Part shown: piece by piece, positions 23,652 through 31,070 of the stretch
How the letters are laid out: every line of letters starts with the position of its first letter
Numbering within the stretch: position 1 is the first letter of the stretch
Assembly: GCA_018260375.1 (NCBI GenBank)
Contig: JAGLBF010000001.1
Span: forward strand, 42,487-75,202
Direction of reading: 5' to 3'
DNA: 32,716 bases
Source of the DNA: Deinococcus sp.
Lineage (GTDB): Bacteria; Deinococcota; Deinococci; Deinococcales; Deinococcaceae
Made by a program: the position numbers and the translations under genes
The notes under the pieces: generated by a model
What the model was told of the DNA's origin: nothing
What the model saw: the letters and a program-made list of their open reading frames with translations, nothing else
Database searches by the model: none

Positions 23652-23663
23652 TTCTCATGAGAA
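23652..23663. promoter_or_regulatory. Perfect 12-bp palindrome, putative operator of the response-regulator gene
   Basis: TTCTCATGAGAA ends seven bases before the -10 box (TATCCT, 23671-23676) and covers the -35 position of the promoter. A dimeric regulator bound here would control access of RNA polymerase. Confidence 0.5.
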
Positions 23664-23670
23664 AGGCCCG

Positions 23671-23676
23671 TATCCT
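23671..23676 (+). promoter_or_regulatory. Leaderless -10 box of the response-regulator gene
   Basis: TATCCT, six bases before the ATG at 23683. No Shine-Dalgarno. Confidence 0.5.
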
Positions 23677-23682
23677 GAACAT

Positions 23683-24360
23683 ATGGAACGCAAGCCCCTG
23701 GTACTGGTTATTGAAGACGAAAAAGACATCGCCCGCTTTATTGAGTTAGAGCTTGCCGCCGAAGGCTACGCTACCGAAGTGGCTTATGATGGCGTGACGG
23801 GGCTTTCTAAGTTCCGTGAAGTGAACCCTGATCTGGTGATTTTAGACCTGATGCTGCCTGTATTAGACGGCCTAGAAGTAGCGCGCCGCATTCGTAAAAC
23901 GAGCAATACCCCTATTATTATCCTCACCGCCAAAGATGGTATTCAGGACAAGGTAGAGGGTCTGGATAGCGGCGCGGACGACTACCTGATTAAGCCCTTT
24001 TCTATCGAAGAACTGCTGGCCCGCGTGCGTGCTCACCTGCGGCGTGTCAACCCGGCTGTGACCGGCGAAGTGCGCGTTGCCGACCTGGTGATGAACCTTG
24101 ATGGACGCGAGATTTTTCGTGGTGGGCGGCGGGTAGAGCTCTCTGCCAAAGAGTTTGAGCTGCTTGAACTTCTGGCACGCAATCCTGGTAAAGTGTTTAG
24201 CCGCTTTGAAATAGAAGAGAAAGTGTGGCCCGAATACACGGGCGGCAGCAACGTGGTTGACGTGTATATCGGTTACCTGCGCCGTAAGCTAGAAGAGGGC
24301 AGTGAACGCCGCCTGATTCACACCGTGCGCGGGGTGGGCTACGTGCTGCGCGAAGAATAG
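23683..24360 (+). CDS. drRRA: OmpR-family response regulator, DrRRA-like
   Basis: 225-residue two-component response regulator. The receiver domain (1-120) has the acidic pair EDE at 11-13, phospho-acceptor Asp55 in LVILDLMLP, Thr82 in IIILTAK and Lys104 in YLIKPFS. A winged-helix OmpR/PhoB DNA-binding domain (about 128-225) carries ELSAKEFELLELLARNPG, the recognition helix in SNVVDVYIGYLRRKLE, and ends in the wing IHTVRGVGYVLRE. From memory, the sequence is nearly identical to DrRRA of D. radiodurans, a regulator needed for full radiation resistance that controls DNA-repair and antioxidant genes; a search should confirm this. No histidine kinase lies beside it, so it is an orphan in this window. 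The start is leaderless. A palindrome in the promoter suggests autoregulation or control by another dimeric factor. Confidence 0.9.
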   Translation: MERKPLVLVIEDEKDIARFIELELAAEGYATEVAYDGVTGLSKFREVNPDLVILDLMLPVLDGLEVARRIRKTSNTPIIILTAKDGIQDKVEGLDSGADDYLIKPFSIEELLARVRAHLRRVNPAVTGEVRVADLVMNLDGREIFRGGRRVELSAKEFELLELLARNPGKVFSRFEIEEKVWPEYTGGSNVVDVYIGYLRRKLEEGSERRLIHTVRGVGYVLREE

Positions 24361-24388
24361 AAGTTGAGGATGTGATACTGAGGATGTC

Positions 24389-24486
24389 ATACGGATTCTA
24401 ACTTGAACCGTGTTAACAATGCGGTAAAAGAAGGCAAAAGAGTAGGGAAAAGTACGGACTGCGCGACATATAAGCGCAGTCCGTAT
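24389..24486 (+). repeat. Dispersed MITE-like repeat, copy R8 (diverged)
   Basis: Left end ATACGGATTCTAACTTGAACC, a purine-rich middle and right end GCGCAGTCCGTATTA. The right half is a strong hairpin. Confidence 0.6.
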
Positions 24487-24488
24487 TA
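24453..24488 (+). terminator. Repeat-derived hairpin, probable terminator after the response-regulator gene
   Basis: Perfect 12-bp stem TACGGACTGCGC (24453-24464) with GCGCAGTCCGTA (24474-24485), a 9-base loop, then TTATT. The T-tract is weak, but the stem is strong and lies between the regulator and the next promoter. Confidence 0.55.
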
Positions 24489-24517
24489 TTGAGCGCTGCT
24501 GCAGCGGTGTATAAGAT
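24489..24517 (+). promoter_or_regulatory. Sigma70-type promoter of the permease gene
   Basis: TTGAGC (24489-24494), a 17-base spacer and TAAGAT (24512-24517). The start near 24524 gives an unusually long leader of about 175 bases before the ATG at 24700. Confidence 0.5.
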
Positions 24518-24699
24518 GGGCCTCACTTCACACTTTGGCGGCGCAAATAAGTCACAATATTTTTTTGTGCTGGTTTTTTGCATTCGGCTCGGCGTTTGAC
24601 CTGAGCGTCACGCCGCATGGCGGCAGCAAAGCACACGCACATGTATTAAAGCGGCAGCGCCAGATAAGCGCCCCACCACACGAAGGGAAACTACACACT
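24518..24699 (+). other. Long 5' leader of the permease gene
   Basis: About 180 bases with no gene. It is open in the permease frame from 24535, but the encoded peptide has no transporter character. It contains short T-tracts (24558-24588) and a GC-rich GCGTTTGACCTGAGCGTC region able to form a small hairpin. It could hold a regulatory RNA element; I recognise no known riboswitch. Confidence 0.3.
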
Positions 24700-26313
24700 A
24701 TGTCTGATATTCAAAAGCTGCACCGCAGCATATCGCCTACGGCCCTGCTGTTTACGGGCCTCAGCTCTATTATCGGCTCAGGCTGGCTCTTTGGGGCTTA
24801 CAATACTGCCAGAATCGCTGGCCCCGCAGCCATAGTCGCCTGGCTTACCGGTATGCTGATGATGCTGGTTATCGCCGTAGCTTACCTAGAACTGGGCACC
24901 ATGTATCCCGAATCTGGAGCGATGGGGCGTTATACTCAATATTCGCATGGCCCCTTTGCGGGGCTGATCGCAAGCTGGGCCAACTGGCTGAGCATGATAG
25001 GCATCCCCGCTATTGAGGCCGTTGCCAGCGTGCAGTACATGGCCAGTTGGGCCTTTCCTTGGGCACAGTCGCTGGTTTCAGGCGGGCACCTGAGCGTCAT
25101 AGGACTGCTGACCGCCAGCGTCTTTTTGGTGTTGTACACCCTGCTCAACTTTTGGACGGTGGGTCTCTTTGCCAAAAGCAACGCCGCCATCACCATCTTT
25201 AAGCTGGTGGTGCCGCTGCTGACCGCCATTATGCTGATAATCAAGGGCTTTCACCCCGAAAACTTTAGCCACCTGGCGAACGGCGGCTTTGCACCTTTTG
25301 GCTGGGCAGCAGTGTTTACCAGTGTGGCGACCAGTGGCATTGTGTTTAGTTTTAACGGCTTTCAGGTTCCCATCAACCTGGCGGGCGAAGTCACCAATCC
25401 CAAGCGCAGCGTGCCGTTTGCGGTGGTCGGTTCGCTGCTGCTGGCGGGCATGATTTATGTGCTGCTTCAAGTGGCGTTTATCGGCGCCATTGACCCTGGT
25501 ATGCTAGCGCAACACGGCTGGAATGGCTTGGTCTTCAAGTCGCCCTTTGCTCAGCTTGCCGCCGCGCTGGGCATGGGCTGGTTGGCGCTGACGCTGTATG
25601 CCGACGCGGTGATTAGTCCCTCTGGTACGGGGATCAGCTACGCTGCTACTTCGTCACGCGCCCTGCAGGCCCTGACGCGCGGCGGCTACTTGCCCAGCTT
25701 TTTGGGTACCATTCACCCTGTGTTTGGTGTGCCGCGTATGGCGATGCTTACCAACCTGGTGCTCAGCCTCGCCGCGCTGTACCTCTTTCCCAACTGGGAA
25801 GGGCTGGCGGCGGTTATCAGCGTGACCTGCGTCATCGGCTTTCTCACGGGGCCGGTCAGTGTGGCGACCCTGCGCCGCACCGCCCCCGCCGCGCCGCGCC
25901 CCCTGAGCATCAGCAGTATGCCCATCATTGCCCCTATCGCCTTTATCTTTGGCAGCCTGTTGGTGTACTGGAGCCGTTGGCCCCTCAACGGTCAGATTCT
26001 GCTGCTGGTCTTGCTCGTTCTGCCGCTGTACCTCATCGCCGAGGCCCGTGCAGGCTGGAAAGACACCACCCGTCACCTGCGCTCTGGGGCATGGCTGGTG
26101 GTGTATCTGCTGTGTATGGCCCTGCTGTCATACCTGGGCGGCAAGCCCTTTGGCGGTCTGGGACTTATTCCTTATGGCTGGGACATGCTGCTGGTTGGCC
26201 TGCTCGCCGTGGTGTTTTACCTCTGGGGTATTGCCAGTGGCGACCCTACGGCGGCGCCTTCAGCGGCAGAAACGGCAGCGGTACACGCGCACGCAGAAGG
26301 GCAGGGCAGCTAA
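24700..26313 (+). CDS. APC-superfamily amino acid permease
   Basis: About 537 residues from the ATG at 24700, with about 12 to 14 hydrophobic helices. Helix 1 carries the broken-helix motif GLSSIIGSGWLFG typical of APC carriers, followed by ELGTMYPESGAMGRY after helix 2, SFNGFQVPINLAGEVTNPKRSVP (the conserved helix 6 to loop segment) and SYAATSSRALQALTRGGYLP. The first-helix and PESGAMGRY motifs recall the aspartate/proton symporter (YveA-like) branch, but substrate cannot be fixed. The C-terminal 25 residues are a soluble Ala/His-rich tail. AAGGG lies about 12 bases before the ATG, a weak ribosome site. I reject the upstream start at 24535 because the added 55 residues are hydrophilic and not family-like. 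Monocistronic. Confidence 0.88.
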   Translation: MSDIQKLHRSISPTALLFTGLSSIIGSGWLFGAYNTARIAGPAAIVAWLTGMLMMLVIAVAYLELGTMYPESGAMGRYTQYSHGPFAGLIASWANWLSMIGIPAIEAVASVQYMASWAFPWAQSLVSGGHLSVIGLLTASVFLVLYTLLNFWTVGLFAKSNAAITIFKLVVPLLTAIMLIIKGFHPENFSHLANGGFAPFGWAAVFTSVATSGIVFSFNGFQVPINLAGEVTNPKRSVPFAVVGSLLLAGMIYVLLQVAFIGAIDPGMLAQHGWNGLVFKSPFAQLAAALGMGWLALTLYADAVISPSGTGISYAATSSRALQALTRGGYLPSFLGTIHPVFGVPRMAMLTNLVLSLAALYLFPNWEGLAAVISVTCVIGFLTGPVSVATLRRTAPAAPRPLSISSMPIIAPIAFIFGSLLVYWSRWPLNGQILLLVLLVLPLYLIAEARAGWKDTTRHLRSGAWLVVYLLCMALLSYLGGKPFGGLGLIPYGWDMLLVGLLAVVFYLWGIASGDPTAAPSAAETAAVHAHAEGQGS

Positions 26314-26390
26314 GATTCTGACTTAAGCCGTGTATACAGTGCAAGAAGGTCAGTAGACCTAGGCACAAGTACGGATGCTGACTGTTTGAA
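26314..26390. repeat. Dispersed repeat fragment, copy R9 (degenerate)
   Basis: Directly after the permease stop, GATTCTGACTTAAGCCGTG, a purine-rich middle and AAGTACGGATGCTGAC parallel R8 (GATTCTAACTTGAACCGTG ... AAAAGTACGGACTG). It begins at the stop codon. Confidence 0.45.
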
Positions 26391-26455
26391 TAGTTCACCC
26401 TATCATTACGGTTGACCCTACCACTGCTTGATTGTGCTCCTAATACATTGCTTTC

Positions 26456-26492
26456 AAGGCATTCTCTTTATATTCAGAGGGTGCCTTTTTTA
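26456..26492 (+). terminator. Rho-independent terminator downstream of the permease
   Basis: AAGGCATTCTC pairs with GAGGGTGCCTT across TTTATATTCA, followed by six T. It lies 143 bases past the permease stop. Confidence 0.8.
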
Positions 26493-26645
26493 AGTGTCAG
26501 CTTTGTAGAGTCACTTTCCACTTTAGCTGCACTCTTTTACGTCCCTAAACATTGAGACGCCCCGGTGTAGCTCTACCGCCTGCAGGTCAATCTGGCAATC
26601 TGGCCATTTGGCAGATGCGTCACCCACCTTCATGTCTGCTTGGTC
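26493..26645. other. Gene-free stretch before the rimP promoter
   Basis: About 150 bases between the permease terminator and the rimP leader. It has short near-repeats (TCTGGCAATCTGGCCATTTGGC around 26590-26612). Frames across it on either strand have no recognisable product. Confidence 0.4.
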
Positions 26646-26651
26646 TATACT
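26646..26651 (+). promoter_or_regulatory. Possible -10 of the rimP-nusA-ylxR-infB operon
   Basis: TATACT with no good -35. A start near 26658 would give a leader of about 113 bases that is strongly structured. Confidence 0.4.
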
Positions 26652-26667
26652 GGGGGTGAAAGTCCTG

Positions 26668-26762
26668 GGAAGGGGGGTGGGCCAAGGCAAGTCCACCTCC
26701 CTCCTCTTGGAAAAGGTGGTGACACATCCTGCCACAGCCCGCCCCTGGGCCGCGCGCAGGGA
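26668..26762 (+). promoter_or_regulatory. Structured leader of rimP with alternative hairpins
   Basis: CCACC at 26693-26697 can pair with GGTGG at 26676-26680 (stem extended by GGGG/TCCC to 26668-26705) or with GGTGG at 26715-26719. CCAAG (26682-26686) can pair with CTTGG (26706-26710), which is incompatible with the first stem. A further hairpin, CCTGC (26728-26732) with GCAGG (26756-26760), has GCCC/GGGC inside and covers the Shine-Dalgarno AGGG at 26758-26761. This looks like a regulatory RNA; no known class is recognised. Confidence 0.45.
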
Positions 26763-26770
26763 TACAATTT

Positions 26771-27259
26771 ATGACAACTGAACAGCAAACCCCACAACCG
26801 AATACCGGCCCCCTAGAGCAGCAAATCAGCCGCGCCGCCCAGAGTGTATTTACCGCGCTGGGTCTGGAACTGCTAGACGTACAGGTGCAAAACCCTGGGC
26901 AAAACGCCACGGTGGTCATTCGCATTGACCGCCTAGACGAGCAGCCCGTGACCATAGACGACCTGACCCGCGCGAGCCGTGCCCTGGGCGACGAGCTAGA
27001 CCGGCTGGATCCGCTGCCTGGCGAGTACCGCTTAGAGCTGGAATCGCCAGGCAGCAAGCGTCCGCTCAACACCGCACGCCACTTTGAACGCATGCTGGGC
27101 CTCAAAACCCGTGTACGCGCTCCTGGACACGCTTTTACTGCGCCGATTGTGGCGGTTGAGGGTGACCAAGTGACCTTTGATGTCGCAGGCGAACATGTGA
27201 TCCTTACCGTAGGGCAGATGCAAGCAAATCTGGCTGAGTTTCCTGATAGACACCGCTGA
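26771..27259 (+). CDS. rimP: Ribosome maturation factor RimP
   Basis: RimP assists maturation of the 30S subunit. The 162-residue product has the DUF150 N-terminal domain (GLELLDVQVQNPGQNATVVIRID, then the DDLTRASRALGDELDR helix), the signature YRLELESPGSKRPL (about 92-105) and a C-terminal SH3-like barrel ending in MQANLAEFPD. This order is canonical. It opens the rimP-nusA-ylxR-infB cluster seen across bacteria, with 50 bp to nusA. AGGG about nine bases before the ATG is the ribosome site and lies in a hairpin, so initiation may be regulated. Confidence 0.95.
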   Translation: MTTEQQTPQPNTGPLEQQISRAAQSVFTALGLELLDVQVQNPGQNATVVIRIDRLDEQPVTIDDLTRASRALGDELDRLDPLPGEYRLELESPGSKRPLNTARHFERMLGLKTRVRAPGHAFTAPIVAVEGDQVTFDVAGEHVILTVGQMQANLAEFPDRHR

Positions 27260-27309
27260 ATTTAGTTTCCTGTCCCTCATTTTTAAAATAAATCCTATAA
27301 GGAAGTGAT

Positions 27310-28509
27310 ATGTCCGAAGAAATTAATTTTGCCGAGGCACTGCGCGAAGTAGCGCAGGCCCGCAACATCAATGAGATGCAACTGATAGAAGCCTTTGAGG
27401 AATCATTGGCACTGGCCTATAAGCGTACTGTAGAGCCCGAAAAAAAGGTAGAAGTTCACCTTGACCCCGACAGCGGCGAATTAGAAGTGCTGATTATTCG
27501 CGAAGTGGTGGAAAAAGTAGAAGACGAAAACCTGCAAATCAGTCTGGCAGACGCCCTAGAGCTAGAAAGCGACGTAGAAATTGGCATGGAGATGGAATTT
27601 CCAGTAGACCAAAAGAAGTTTAGCCGTATTGCTTTGCAAGCCGCTAAGCAGACACTCACCCAAAAAATGCGCGAAACCGAGCGCAATGTGGTATACAACG
27701 AATACAAAGACAAAGAAGGCCAGGTTATCAATGCGACAGTGGTGCGTATGGATAACAAACAAAACTACTTTATAGAGCTTGGCTCAGGTGAGGCGATTAT
27801 GCCGCCCCGTGAGCAAATACCAGGTGAAAAGTTGCTCAACGGTAACCGCGTCAAAGTGTACCTTAAAGAAGTGCGCAAAACGCCTAAAGGCCCCACTATT
27901 TTGGCCAGCCGCGCGGATGAACGGTTGCTCGATTATCTGCTTAAACAGGAGATTCCCGAAGTAGCCAACGGTATTGTAGAAGTCAAGGCCATTGCACGTG
28001 AAGCGGGACAGCGTTCTAAGGTAGCGGTGTACAGCAATAATTCTAACGTAGACCCTATCGGCGCTTGTATCGGACACCGTGGCAACCGCATTCAGGCAAT
28101 TACGGGTGAGCTAGGCCGTGAGCGGGTGGATGTCATTTTGTGGGACAGCAACATGCGCGAATTTATCCGCAATGCGCTGTCGCCTGCCAAGGTGGCGCTG
28201 ATTGAGGTCAACAGTGACACGGGCGACGCCACCGTCACTGTGACCCCTGACCAACTGAGTCTCGCCATTGGCAAGGGCGGGCAAAATGTGCGCCTAGCGG
28301 CTAAACTGACCGGCTATAAAATTGACCTGCGAGAAACCGCTGCTATTCACGACCTAGACGCAGCGATGCAACAAGCCCTGCAAGAAGGCGAAACGCCCAG
28401 CAACAGCAGCCAGCAAGCCGCCTTTGACGCGCTGTTTCGCGACAGCAAATCGGTGGCCGTCGCCTTACCTACGGATGATGGCAGCACTCATGAGGACGGC
28501 GCGGAGTAG
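27310..28509 (+). CDS. nusA: Transcription termination/antitermination factor NusA
   Basis: NusA binds RNA polymerase and nascent RNA, modulating pausing, termination and antitermination. The 399-residue protein has the N-terminal polymerase-binding domain (1-125, with FEESLALAYKR and the basic QKFSRIALQAAKQ-like helix). An S1 domain (about 135-200) carries VVRMDNKQNYFIELG. Two KH domains (about 210-350) contain IGACIGHRGNRIQAI and LAIGKGGQNVRLAAKLTG. The acidic C-terminal repeats of gamma-proteobacterial NusA are absent, as is usual outside that group. A strong Shine-Dalgarno AAGGAAGTG precedes the ATG. The next gene starts 3 bases after the stop. Confidence 0.97.
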   Translation: MSEEINFAEALREVAQARNINEMQLIEAFEESLALAYKRTVEPEKKVEVHLDPDSGELEVLIIREVVEKVEDENLQISLADALELESDVEIGMEMEFPVDQKKFSRIALQAAKQTLTQKMRETERNVVYNEYKDKEGQVINATVVRMDNKQNYFIELGSGEAIMPPREQIPGEKLLNGNRVKVYLKEVRKTPKGPTILASRADERLLDYLLKQEIPEVANGIVEVKAIAREAGQRSKVAVYSNNSNVDPIGACIGHRGNRIQAITGELGRERVDVILWDSNMREFIRNALSPAKVALIEVNSDTGDATVTVTPDQLSLAIGKGGQNVRLAAKLTGYKIDLRETAAIHDLDAAMQQALQEGETPSNSSQQAAFDALFRDSKSVAVALPTDDGSTHEDGAE

Positions 28510-28512
28510 CTG

Positions 28513-28806
28513 TTGACGCTCGCCCCGCCCACTTCTGCTACGCGCCACACGCCTGAGCGCAGCTGTGTAGCCTGCCGCCGCAAAGCGCCCCAGGATGAAC
28601 TGCTGCGCCTGAGTAAGGTCGTGGTGGCGCAACAAGCAGGTACGGGCAGCGAGTGGCAACTCAGTCAGGGCAAAAGTCGCCAGGGCCGCGGGGTCTATCT
28701 GTGCAATAACCCCCAGTGCTGGCAAGAAAAACGCCTGCGGCGTACTTTTGGCGCACAGGCGGGCCGTATCAGTGAGCAACTGCTCAGCCGTATGAGTGCT
28801 GAGTAA
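28513..28806 (+). CDS. ylxR: YlxR-family (DUF448) RNA-binding protein
   Basis: 97-residue protein with the YlxR fold: RSCVACRRKAPQDELLRL at the N-terminus and GRGVYLCNNPQCWQ in the middle. The four Cys (CVAC, C, C) could bind zinc, while the basic surface binds RNA. YlxR proteins are nucleoid-associated regulators or RNA-binding partners, and the gene nearly always lies between nusA and infB, as here. The TTG at 28513, 3 bases after the nusA stop, is the likely start, implying translation coupled to nusA. There is no independent Shine-Dalgarno. Confidence 0.9.
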   Translation: MTLAPPTSATRHTPERSCVACRRKAPQDELLRLSKVVVAQQAGTGSEWQLSQGKSRQGRGVYLCNNPQCWQEKRLRRTFGAQAGRISEQLLSRMSAE

Positions 28807-28905
28807 CGGCCTAGTTACCCCCTTTAAGAATTATTTTTACGGATACTGATGAACAATGGGTTCTATTCCGTCATGTGCGCGGGCTAAGTTCCACAGCCGC
28901 TGCAT

Positions 28906-28921
28906 CTCACCTGGAGGTGAG
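28906..28921 (+). promoter_or_regulatory. Hairpin sequestering the infB Shine-Dalgarno
   Basis: CTCACC (28906-28911) pairs perfectly with GGTGAG (28916-28921) around a TGGA tetraloop. The strong Shine-Dalgarno GGAGGTGA (28913-28920) lies in the loop and 3' arm, four bases before the infB ATG. Confidence 0.55.
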
Positions 28922-28924
28922 CAA

Positions 28925-30775
28925 ATGTCTAAAGTCAGAATTTATACCCTAGCCAAAGAACTGGGCGTAGAGAATCAAAAAATGCTAGAAATACTAGATG
29001 GCTTGGGTATAAACTACAAGTCAGTCAGCAGTACCATTGAAGAAGATACGGTTGGCCTGATCAAGCAGATTGTCAGTGAAGATGTAAACAGTGAAGATGA
29101 GAGCAGTGAACAACCCGCACCTGCTGCAGCTGAGGTAGAGGCCAGGGCGACTACGGCCCACACCCAGCTGGCGCCTAAGCGTGAAGAACAGTCACAGACA
29201 CAACAAGGTGGTGCTCAAGTCAACAACGTTTCCAACGCGACCAAAGAAGCGACAGCGCCAGCACCCAGTCAGGAGATTCCCCTGCGTGCGCCTGTTGTGA
29301 CCATTATGGGCCATGTCGATCACGGCAAAACGTCACTGCTTGATTACATCCGCAAAACAAAAGTAGCAGCCAAGGAAGCGGGCGGCATTACCCAGCATGT
29401 AGGGGCCTTTGAAGCCCAAACCAGCAAAGGTAAGATTGTCTTTATTGACACCCCGGGCCACGAAGCGTTTACCACCATCCGCGCGCGCGGCGCCAATGTA
29501 GCTGACATTGCTATCATTGTGGTGGCCGCCGACGACTCCATCATGCCGCAGACCCGTGAAGCCGTAGCGCACGCCAAAGCTGCCAAAATCCCACTCATTG
29601 TGGCGATCAATAAAATTGACCTGCCCCAGGCTGACCCTGAGCGCGTGAAAACCGACCTGACCCAGATAGAATTGGTGCCGGAAGAATACGGCGGGGACAC
29701 TGTTGTGGTGCCTGTGAGCGCCAAGACGGGCGAGGGCGTAGAAGACCTGCTGGAATACATCTCGCTGACCGCCGAATTAGAAGACCTGCGCGCTGACCCT
29801 AGCGGCGAATTCAGTGGGGTCATTATTGAAAGCAAGGTGGATAAGCAAGCGGGCGTGCTGGCGACCGTTATGGTGCAAGAAGGCACCTTGCATGTGGGCG
29901 ACTTTTTGGTGGTGGGCGAGGGCTACGGCAAAATTAAGGCCATGACCGACAGCGCAGGCGGACGCATTAAGGAAGCTGGCCCTTCTACGCCCGTGCAAAT
30001 CTTGGGCTTTTCTGAAACGCCCAGCAGCGGCGAGAAGGTGCGCTCTGCCAAAAATGAGCACGCCGCCCGCGAACTGGTAGCGCAGCGGGTAGATCAGCGC
30101 CGCGACGAAGAGGAGAGCTACAAAAAGCGCAAGCTGTCGCTTGAAGAAATGATGGGGCCACTCAGCGAAATACGCACCATCAACCTGCTGTTGCGTGCTG
30201 ATACCCAGGGCAGCTTAGAAGCTTTGCAAGGTATTTTGGCCAAAAAGCAAAGCGACGATGTAGAAATCAATGTCATGCTCTCCGGCATTGGTGCGCCCAC
30301 CGAGGGCGACGTGCTGCTGGCTTCCACGGCTGAGGCAACTATTTTGTGCTTTAGCGTGGTGCCTTCGGCCAGTGTGCAAAAAATCGCCGAGCAAAAAAAT
30401 GTACCACTCAAAAGCTACCGCATTATCTACGAACTCATTGACGAGGTTGACCGCCTGCTCAAAGGCACCATTGAGCCTGTCTTTGAAGAACAGTATCTGG
30501 GCCGTGCCGAAGTGCGTATGGTTATTCGCCACCCCAAAAACGGCAACATTGCGGGTTCATATGTGACCGACGGCAGCTTGAAGCGCAATGCCAAAGCCAA
30601 AGTGACGCGTGGCAAAGCCGTTGTCTATGAAGGTACCATTGTCGGCCTGAAACGCTTTAAAGATGACGTGCGCGAAGTGCAACAGGGCTACGAGTGTGGT
30701 ATTAACCTGGGCTGGGATGATGTACTAGAAGGCGATATCATTGAAGCCAGCGAAATGGTAGAAGTAGAGCAGTAA
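28925..30775 (+). CDS. infB: Translation initiation factor IF-2
   Basis: IF-2 is the GTPase that delivers fMet-tRNA to the 30S subunit and promotes subunit joining. The 616-residue form is short. An IF2-N domain (VRIYTLAKELGVENQKMLEIL, 3-23) is followed by a short disordered acidic/Ala/Gln region. The G domain has G1 GHVDHGKT (129-136), G2 GGITQHVGA, G3 DTPGHEAF, G4 NKIDL and G5 SAKTGEG. Domains II, III and the fMet-binding IV (GYECGINLGWDD) complete the core. The frame is open from an ATG at 28856, but the start at 28925 has GGAGGTGA four bases upstream and matches the family N-terminus. That Shine-Dalgarno sits in a hairpin. It is the last gene of the cluster. Confidence 0.97.
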   Translation: MSKVRIYTLAKELGVENQKMLEILDGLGINYKSVSSTIEEDTVGLIKQIVSEDVNSEDESSEQPAPAAAEVEARATTAHTQLAPKREEQSQTQQGGAQVNNVSNATKEATAPAPSQEIPLRAPVVTIMGHVDHGKTSLLDYIRKTKVAAKEAGGITQHVGAFEAQTSKGKIVFIDTPGHEAFTTIRARGANVADIAIIVVAADDSIMPQTREAVAHAKAAKIPLIVAINKIDLPQADPERVKTDLTQIELVPEEYGGDTVVVPVSAKTGEGVEDLLEYISLTAELEDLRADPSGEFSGVIIESKVDKQAGVLATVMVQEGTLHVGDFLVVGEGYGKIKAMTDSAGGRIKEAGPSTPVQILGFSETPSSGEKVRSAKNEHAARELVAQRVDQRRDEEESYKKRKLSLEEMMGPLSEIRTINLLLRADTQGSLEALQGILAKKQSDDVEINVMLSGIGAPTEGDVLLASTAEATILCFSVVPSASVQKIAEQKNVPLKSYRIIYELIDEVDRLLKGTIEPVFEEQYLGRAEVRMVIRHPKNGNIAGSYVTDGSLKRNAKAKVTRGKAVVYEGTIVGLKRFKDDVREVQQGYECGINLGWDDVLEGDIIEASEMVEVEQ

Positions 30776-31070
30776 ATCAGATTATAGCTACAGATAGTAG
30801 TTAATAAAAAGCCTGTTATATTGTAAAAAATTAACCACATATACTGCTTTTAAAGTATAATCTATAATAAATTCCGCTTGCTATCAAAGGCAGGCGGAAT
30901 GTTATATATGGAGTTGGGCAGATGGTGTACATTGTAGACTTCGCTTAGGTATTACGAAAGGTGTAGTTGTTCCTACGCCCGCCTCTCGGACTTCACCGCG
31001 TGCTCAACCATCTTCAAGTCGGAACCTGTATGGGGAGGGTCGAGGGCTTTATAAACGCATTTGGGCCTCT
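30776..31070. other. AT-rich convergent gap between infB and trpC
   Basis: 295 bases. The first 125 are strikingly AT-rich for this window, with TATAAT at 30856-30861 and then an 11-bp hairpin with one G-T pair (30871-30881 with 30890-30900). The remainder is GC-balanced without a recognised gene. A plus-strand frame from 30967 runs antisense into trpC and is not credible. Confidence 0.5.
30871..30906. terminator. Probable terminator hairpin after infB
   Basis: ATTCCGCTTGC pairs with GCAGGCGGAAT (one G-T pair) across TATCAAAG, followed by GTTATATA. The tail is AT-rich but not a clean T-tract. Its 95-base distance from infB and the TATAAT just before it leave room for a small RNA instead. Confidence 0.45.

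Noticed and set aside
24535..24699. Upstream extension of the permease
   Set aside because: Adds 55 hydrophilic residues before the typical APC N-terminus; the ATG at 24700 fits the family.
26523..26735. 70-codon minus-strand frame before rimP
   Set aside because: Runs through the structured rimP leader in antisense; no ribosome site or recognisable product.
28856..28924. Upstream start for infB
   Set aside because: The strong Shine-Dalgarno and family N-terminus both point to the ATG at 28925.
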